DNA of 64,000 nucleotides from Branchiostoma lanceolatum (lineage: Eukaryota > Chordata > Leptocardii > Amphioxiformes > Branchiostomatidae), in contig NC_089724.1 in assembly GCF_035083965.1 (NCBI RefSeq), forward strand, positions 30,271,435 through 30,335,434, read 5' to 3'. The position numbers were made by a program, and so were the translations under genes. Positions 58,671-64,000 of this stretch are shown here, one piece after another (positions within the stretch are counted from its first letter, which is position 1; the number at the start of each line of letters is the position of its first letter). Under the pieces are notes generated by a model that was given only the letters and a program-made list of their open reading frames with translations, did no database searches and was not told the origin of the DNA.

Positions 58671-60684
58671 TACCTTCGCCGTGAATGTATGCATTCGCGG
58701 TAAGGTTATGTTATCGGTTACGCCAGCTGTAAAGTGGGTCCGTATGTATGTCGAGATCATAAGTCGAGAGAACTTTGACGGATCTTGCTGATTTTTGGTA
58801 GGTATGTGGCGGTTGTGGGAACGAAGGTCAAGTTCGAAAATGGTTAACCTGGCGTTTTCCTAAAGTGCTCCAGTGGACTTTTTTTGTTAGTGTGTTTGTA
58901 TGTAGACAACATAACTCGACGTATTGATGATGGATCTGCATGATTTTTGATGGGTACGTAGAGATTGTAAAAACGAAGCTCAAGTTCAAAAATGGGTCAC
59001 CTGGCATTTTTTTGCGGTACTGCAGTGGGCTGCTTATGTATGCGTATTTGTTTGTTGACAGGATAACTCGAGAAGCTGTTGATGGTTGTGCATGATATTT
59101 AGTGAATAGGTAGATTTATTAAAGGGGAAGGTCAAGTTCGATGATGGGCCTCCTAGCGGGTACTTTGGGTACTGCAGTGTAGCTTCAAAGTTTGAGGTCG
59201 AATTTTCTGCAAGTGCTACGGTCATGATATTTGTGTGGTAGATAGTCCATGCCACATGAAGTAAGTTGTGCACGTTTGGGCCCTCTAGCGGCTTGTTTGG
59301 AGCTGCAGCAGTTGTTTTTAATTTATTTGTTTTGACATTTGGACATGAATAACTAGACTTATGGTCAACGGATCGTCTTGATTTATTGATGTAGATAGCT
59401 CGATTAATGATGTTCATAATTGGATATTCATTATGCAAATCAGGAGCTAATTTGCATAATTAGCAAGGAAAGTTTATAAATCTGCTGCCTTTCAAAATAG
59501 GACTCCCAAACATGTGACATATATAGCTGAAAAAGAGGGAGGTATCGATAGATACCAATAATGCTAATAGCTACCTATTTTGCATAATTAATGAGAAAAT
59601 ACTTATTGAAAATACCACAATAGTAAATGATTGGAATTTCATTCTTGTATCATTAGGAAGCTAAGTAAAGGTGAACAATATCAGACAAAAATCATGCATG
59701 ACAAGGCCTCATTAACATAATTTATAAGGAAATGTCTACAATTCCCTTTTCAATTTGCTATTTTTAAGTCTATATATTCAGGTTAAATTGCACTGACAGG
59801 TGACCTAGTTTACCGGAGCAGGCTCCCCGTGAGACGTCCCTGGAGGACACGTGATACTTAACTTGCATGGTGCAGGGCTCTGTTTTTGGGTCAGGGAGGT
59901 CACACGGGCATTTAAACACAGCAGCCTTACGATCTAACGCTCTCCCTGTTGGAAGGTATAGGTTTGATAAAAACTGATTGATATGTCGACTATGAAAATA
60001 AGGGCATAATTGGAGCAAATACATTGCCAACAAATTGCCTTATTTTCTGTAGTAAAGATAAAAGTTATGATACCAATTAAGCAAAAATATTCTTACAGTG
60101 ATTATTTTTATAACTCTTGGGAGAACTCGTGTAGGTATAGGTATGGGTTTGTTTTAAACTTTGAAAGAGAATACTAGTAACTCAAGAAGGTGATGACGGA
60201 TCGTCATGATTTGTAGGGATGTACATAGTTTGAGTGATGATTTACATGATCGTATAAGAATCATGCAAATCACGATCTGTGATGTGAAAAAGTATACAAA
60301 CCCTTGCATTCCATTGTAGTCAAACGAGTGACATGTAACTGAGAAAGAGAGGAATATTAATAGATATCAATTATGCAAACGAATACCTAATTTGCATAAT
60401 TTATGACAAAATACTATAATTCCAGAGTGGTAAATGATGGGATTTCATTCTTGTGGCGTTTGGGAGATAATCAAATGTGGACGTTATCAGACATAAATCA
60501 TGATGGCCTCATTTACATAATATATGAGGAAATGCTACAATGGCCCTCTTTTCTAAGATTTTACTTTAATGCTGTGTTTTGTGTAGAGAAAAGGATCACT
60601 TGAAATTCATGCAATCGAGGACCTTATTTACATACTGAGTGATAAGCATTCACTCGAAAAGGCTAACATCAGTCGGCGAAGGTA
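58671..60684 (-). repeat. Dispersed repeat family R (copy 3), about 2 kb with inverted ends
   Basis: The ends are TACCTTCGCCG (58671) and its complement CGGCGAAGGTA (60674-60684). The first 600 bases parallel 44860-45480; the rest contains repeated ATGCAAAT/ATTTGCAT pairs and ATTTGCATAATT words. No ORF. It fits a non-autonomous DNA element. Confidence 0.65.
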
Positions 60685-62099
60685 TGAGGTCGTGGAACTC
60701 TATTTTTGTTATCAGCTGTTCATTCATAGTTGAAAACACGATTTCACTAACATGTCAACCTTCACAGGTGAAATTAATAACTTTGTTATGTCAAACTATT
60801 ATCATATTGTCATAATGTAGTCCCAGTTCAATTCAGTGCACACGTCGCGTGCACAGCGAAACTGTTAACTTTTTAATGATATGAAATAAACCAAATCATC
60901 ATCATAGTATCTTCCGTTTTCAAACACGCATTGTTGATATTCATCCTGACAGGTACAATGGTGACTTCCGTTAGTATTCTCACAGTTTGGGTATTGACTT
61001 GTATGGCCCTTAATGAGATTAAATTATCATGCACATGTACAATTCGGCTAATGTTTAATTGATATCATGGCATATTTGTTTCTCGGATAAGCCGTTTACA
61101 TAGAAATAACTTTAGTTAAGGTGCATTTTATTCTGTTTGCTTTATCTAAATTTTCATTTACCATGATGAAGGCTTGCTTTCTGAACAAAAAAGACTCGCT
61201 CTCGTTTGAATACTAATTCTATGTGTGAAAGAAACCAATATTTTCTAGAGCTCCACTTTAGATTTCAAAGTTCAATGTTCCATATTGATGGCTGCGGATA
61301 CTGTTGTGTTGTTTACTAAAACAATAACAAATTATGTGGCTTTTCATAATTGTCAACTAGGAGTTCTAGAGTATTCTTCCATTGTAAAGTTTGCTTATGT
61401 CGTAACTTGGCCTGCTAAACAGAACATATCAAGATACGTACATTCCTTTTGCTATGAAGGCAAAATATATTTCAATTTTAAACTTTCGACCATGCAACAC
61501 AACGGTCATAAAATAGCCACGACAAAGATTGTAAAATCGAGTCTAACTTAACTGCAATCGCTCATTCTTGAACATAAAAGCTGAAGCTATCACCACTACA
61601 CATCAGTTGTCTTATAACATCAACATTTGATAAATATCATACTTAACAGCTGAGCATTTCTTTAGTCAGGATTGAGCATCCAGTTCATCAATATTGCTGA
61701 GCCAATGTTTAAAAAAAGATGGAACTACCTTTATCATTTTTATAGTTCATGACACATACAATGCGTTGAATATTTAAGACTATTCGAATCTCAGAACGTC
61801 TACCTTTAAGACGCATAAACATTGAACAAAAGTCATGACTCAAGACATGATGAAGCAAAAGTCACAGTTCGTACACGAATTACACAATATAGACTTATTT
61901 GAAGAAAAAAAATCGCACCGGATGTTACATATGATCTATATAAAACTAGATGTTAAACAAATACTTAAACCATCATTTTGAACGATCATTAAAAACATAT
62001 GATTAAGACACAAATTCAATTTAGTACTCCGTAATACTTGTAAGAAGCTGCAATTTATCAAGTCAAACGCACAGTTTGTATGTTGGCATGCTACTTCTG
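60685..62099. other. Gene-free stretch
   Basis: AT-rich, no coding exon recognised. An 88-codon open frame at 61285-61551 has no recognisable family and looks like chance. Confidence 0.35.
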
Positions 62100-62560
62100 C
62101 TTAAAAACTTTCGGGCTCAGATGCTACCACTGACAGTCGCCATATTTTCTCTTCTATTCAGAGTAACTCCCCTGCAAAACAAGAGTTCGGAGACCTCATA
62201 TCTCCATGAACTATTCTGTTTATGCAGTTATGTCGTTACTTTATTCAGTTATTCTCCTCAAAAGATTTTCACGATAGCGCCCCTGCAGTTCCAGAGCAAG
62301 CTGCTAGGGGGCCAAAACCAACACCACTTCTTCATTACATCACAATCTGCCACCAAAAAAATCAAGACTATAGCACGTCCAAGTCAAAAGAGACAAAAAC
62401 GGAAGTTCTGCTGCAGTACCAAGGTCACATACCAGACACCAGAGGGTCCAAATTCGACCTTAAATTACGGCTTCCCAACACCTGCCCACAAATCAAATAT
62501 CATTGTAATTCATCGAGAGGTTCTTGAGTTATGCTGACTACAGTAGCCGGGAAACACAAA
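62100..62560 (+). repeat. Dispersed repeat family R (copy 4)
   Basis: Shares AAGAGTTCGGAGACCTCATA, CTGCAGTTCCAGAGCAAGCT and TTCTGCTGCAGTACCAAGGT with 9790-10745 in the same orientation. It ends at a (CA)n run. Confidence 0.7.
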
Positions 62561-62582
62561 CACACACACACACACACACACA

Positions 62583-62624
<42 letters not shown>
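62556..62624 (+). repeat. (CA)n microsatellite
   Basis: Dinucleotide run at the end of repeat family R copy 4, with one CT interruption. Confidence 0.95.
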
Positions 62625-62627
<3 letters not shown>

Positions 62628-63772
62628 CTATATCACCATTTTTCATGGATGTAAATATCAGTACAGGCCTCACGGATGCTGTCAAACATGGACGTCTAAG
62701 CACACCATCGCTACGAACACACATTTACATAATGACGCAATGTCTTTCTACGAATATAAATAATTAGAAAAAACTGCAAAACTGAAACACAGGTCCCCAT
62801 GTATCATGGTGACGTTATATAAACTCCGATTATGCAATAAATAGTTTTATATGAATAAAACTGTTACAGTTGATTTACTTTGATTTGATTTATCTATTTG
62901 GCTATGAAAAAAATACAGCCATGGCTATCCAACTAGCCGAAGTCTTTACAAAGGGTTAGCCCTAGTTCCTACAGTACGTTTGCACCACATACAATGTACC
63001 TGCATGCAACACAATAGTGTTTTGAAAAAGATATCTTCACTGATCTTAAAGCTATTCTTTGTAGTAGGGCTGCAACTGAACTGGCAAATGCAAAACTCCA
63101 CCGAGCTGGTGGTTGTAATAAATAGCCGGTACCATCCATGGCAAAGTCCAAACAGGAACGATTGTAAACTGAGTTAAAATGTCTTCAGATGAAAATTCCC
63201 TTCCGATTTAGATTAAGGAGGTTACAATCGAGAGTCATGGAGTGAAAAACAAACCCAAAACAGGAAACATCAGATTTAGATTGATTTAGTAAATGTTGTG
63301 TCGATTGTAATCTGTTTCGAGTTCGAGTTTTTAGTACAATAAAAAAAATATATATTACACTCTGAACAACGTTAACGGGTATGGCAACAAATGCAGTAAA
63401 GGCTGTTTCTTATCTTTCCTCATGATTTTCCTATCGGCTGATTGTGTACTTTTCCTTTAAAAAACGTCGGTTTTATACTCTATAGAAATCATTTCAGAAA
63501 AGCATCGTGTACGTTTCCAACTGTACGTAGTAATTATTGCTTCAAATGGATTCATTATATTATTTAGTGAACGTAACATACCCAATTTAAACATAGATCA
63601 TCTTCTGAAGATTTTGCAAATTACATTACTGTAATAATATCATCATCAGCATTATCATGCCAGGGTATCTTTAATCCTAAGGAGGAACCCTTCCCCTGAC
63701 TGACCCAAGTCTTTTTGTGTCTTTTATATATTATTTAAACTTTCTTTTTTAAACTTCATACTGAAAATGTAT
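62625..63772. other. Gene-free stretch
   Basis: No coding exon, RNA gene or obvious repeat was recognised. Confidence 0.3.
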
Positions 63773-63967
63773 TCAGTGTGCAGTAAGATTGTCTCTGGGT
63801 TGTTCGCTGGGTTGGTCGATCGAGACAAACGAAGATTCTTCTAGGTCGGTGAGGTCGCAAATAATGGCTGAAGAGTGACCCTTCTGCACGGCGCTGTGTG
63901 GATTTTGACAGCCGACCGGTGGACGCGTGGCTGTGGGGCGGGGGAAGTAGCCGCTGCTGGCCGCCAT
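63773..63967 (-). CDS. Candidate first coding exon with YY1-like start
   Basis: On the minus strand the context CCAAAATGGCGGCC starts MAASSGYFPRPTATRPPVG, continuing through HSAVQKGHSSAIICDLTDLE to a TGA 64 codons on. The GC-rich start, Kozak-like A at -3 and YY1-type motif (AANATGGCGGC) are typical of a housekeeping promoter and first exon. No clear GT donor was found before the stop, so the exon end is uncertain. Upstream sequence lies beyond the window. The family is not recognised. Confidence 0.4.
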   Translation of the reverse strand: MAASSGYFPRPTATRPPVGCQNPHSAVQKGHSSAIICDLTDLEESSFVSIDQPSEQPRDNLTAH

Positions 63968-64000
63968 TTTGGGAAGGGCTGTGCAGTTCGGTGTCTGGTC

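Noticed and set aside
61285..61551. An 88-codon plus-strand frame as a gene
   Set aside because: AT-rich context, no recognised family, no promoter or splice partners.

Overview
This is a eukaryotic window, most likely from an invertebrate chordate close to lancelets (Branchiostoma). That assignment is inferred from the mix of families: a neuropeptide-FF-type receptor, an MFSD13A/TMEM180 orthologue, a D8C-domain secreted protein, a C-type lectin, a sacsin-like ATPase fragment and a poly-C2H2 protein. These sit among CR1/L2-like LINEs, a Tc1-like transposon, a Penelope-like remnant, tRNA-derived SINEs and many foldback MITEs. Most real genes are split by introns and were assembled by following splice sites, codon phase and family homology; single open frames show little of them.

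Layout. 0-3 kb: a TATA box and a two-exon C2H2 zinc-finger gene (+). 3-8.7 kb: no complete gene; a MITE-like hairpin, a Penelope GIY-YIG fragment, a low-complexity block and one unrecognised coding-like stretch. 8.7-11.7 kb: a C-type lectin gene (-), apparently broken, with a possible signal-anchor exon upstream. 13.7-15.1 kb: an internally deleted LINE bounded by an 11-bp target duplication. 15.4-18.9 kb: a LINE inserted inside a small MITE, both with target duplications. 19.0-22.5 kb: a complete four-exon class A GPCR (-), NPFF-receptor-like. 22.8-24.1 kb: a dead Tc1-like element. 24-34 kb: gene-poor, with LINE fragments and a sacsin-like pseudogene. 34.5-38.2 kb: the last five exons of MFSD13A (-), followed in its 5' direction by a 3.3-kb CR1-like element. 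43.3-44.8 kb: a three-exon D8C gene (+) carrying one frameshift. 46.4-47.2 kb: a minisatellite. 48.0-54.3 kb: a complete five-exon fatty-acid-binding-protein-like gene (-) whose introns hold two SINEs, a MITE and a dispersed repeat. 55-63 kb: LINE remnants, an inverted mosaic repeat and a roughly 2-kb repeat family. 63.8-64.0 kb: a candidate first exon (-) with a YY1-like start.

The genes do not form a pathway. The window is a set of unrelated loci in which mobile elements have repeatedly landed in introns and 3' regions. I found no operon, CRISPR array or novel defence system. The most informative signals are the splice-assembled genes, the nested and bounded insertions, and the single-base lesions in otherwise well-conserved domains. 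All gene models rest on reading the sequence by eye and need transcript support.
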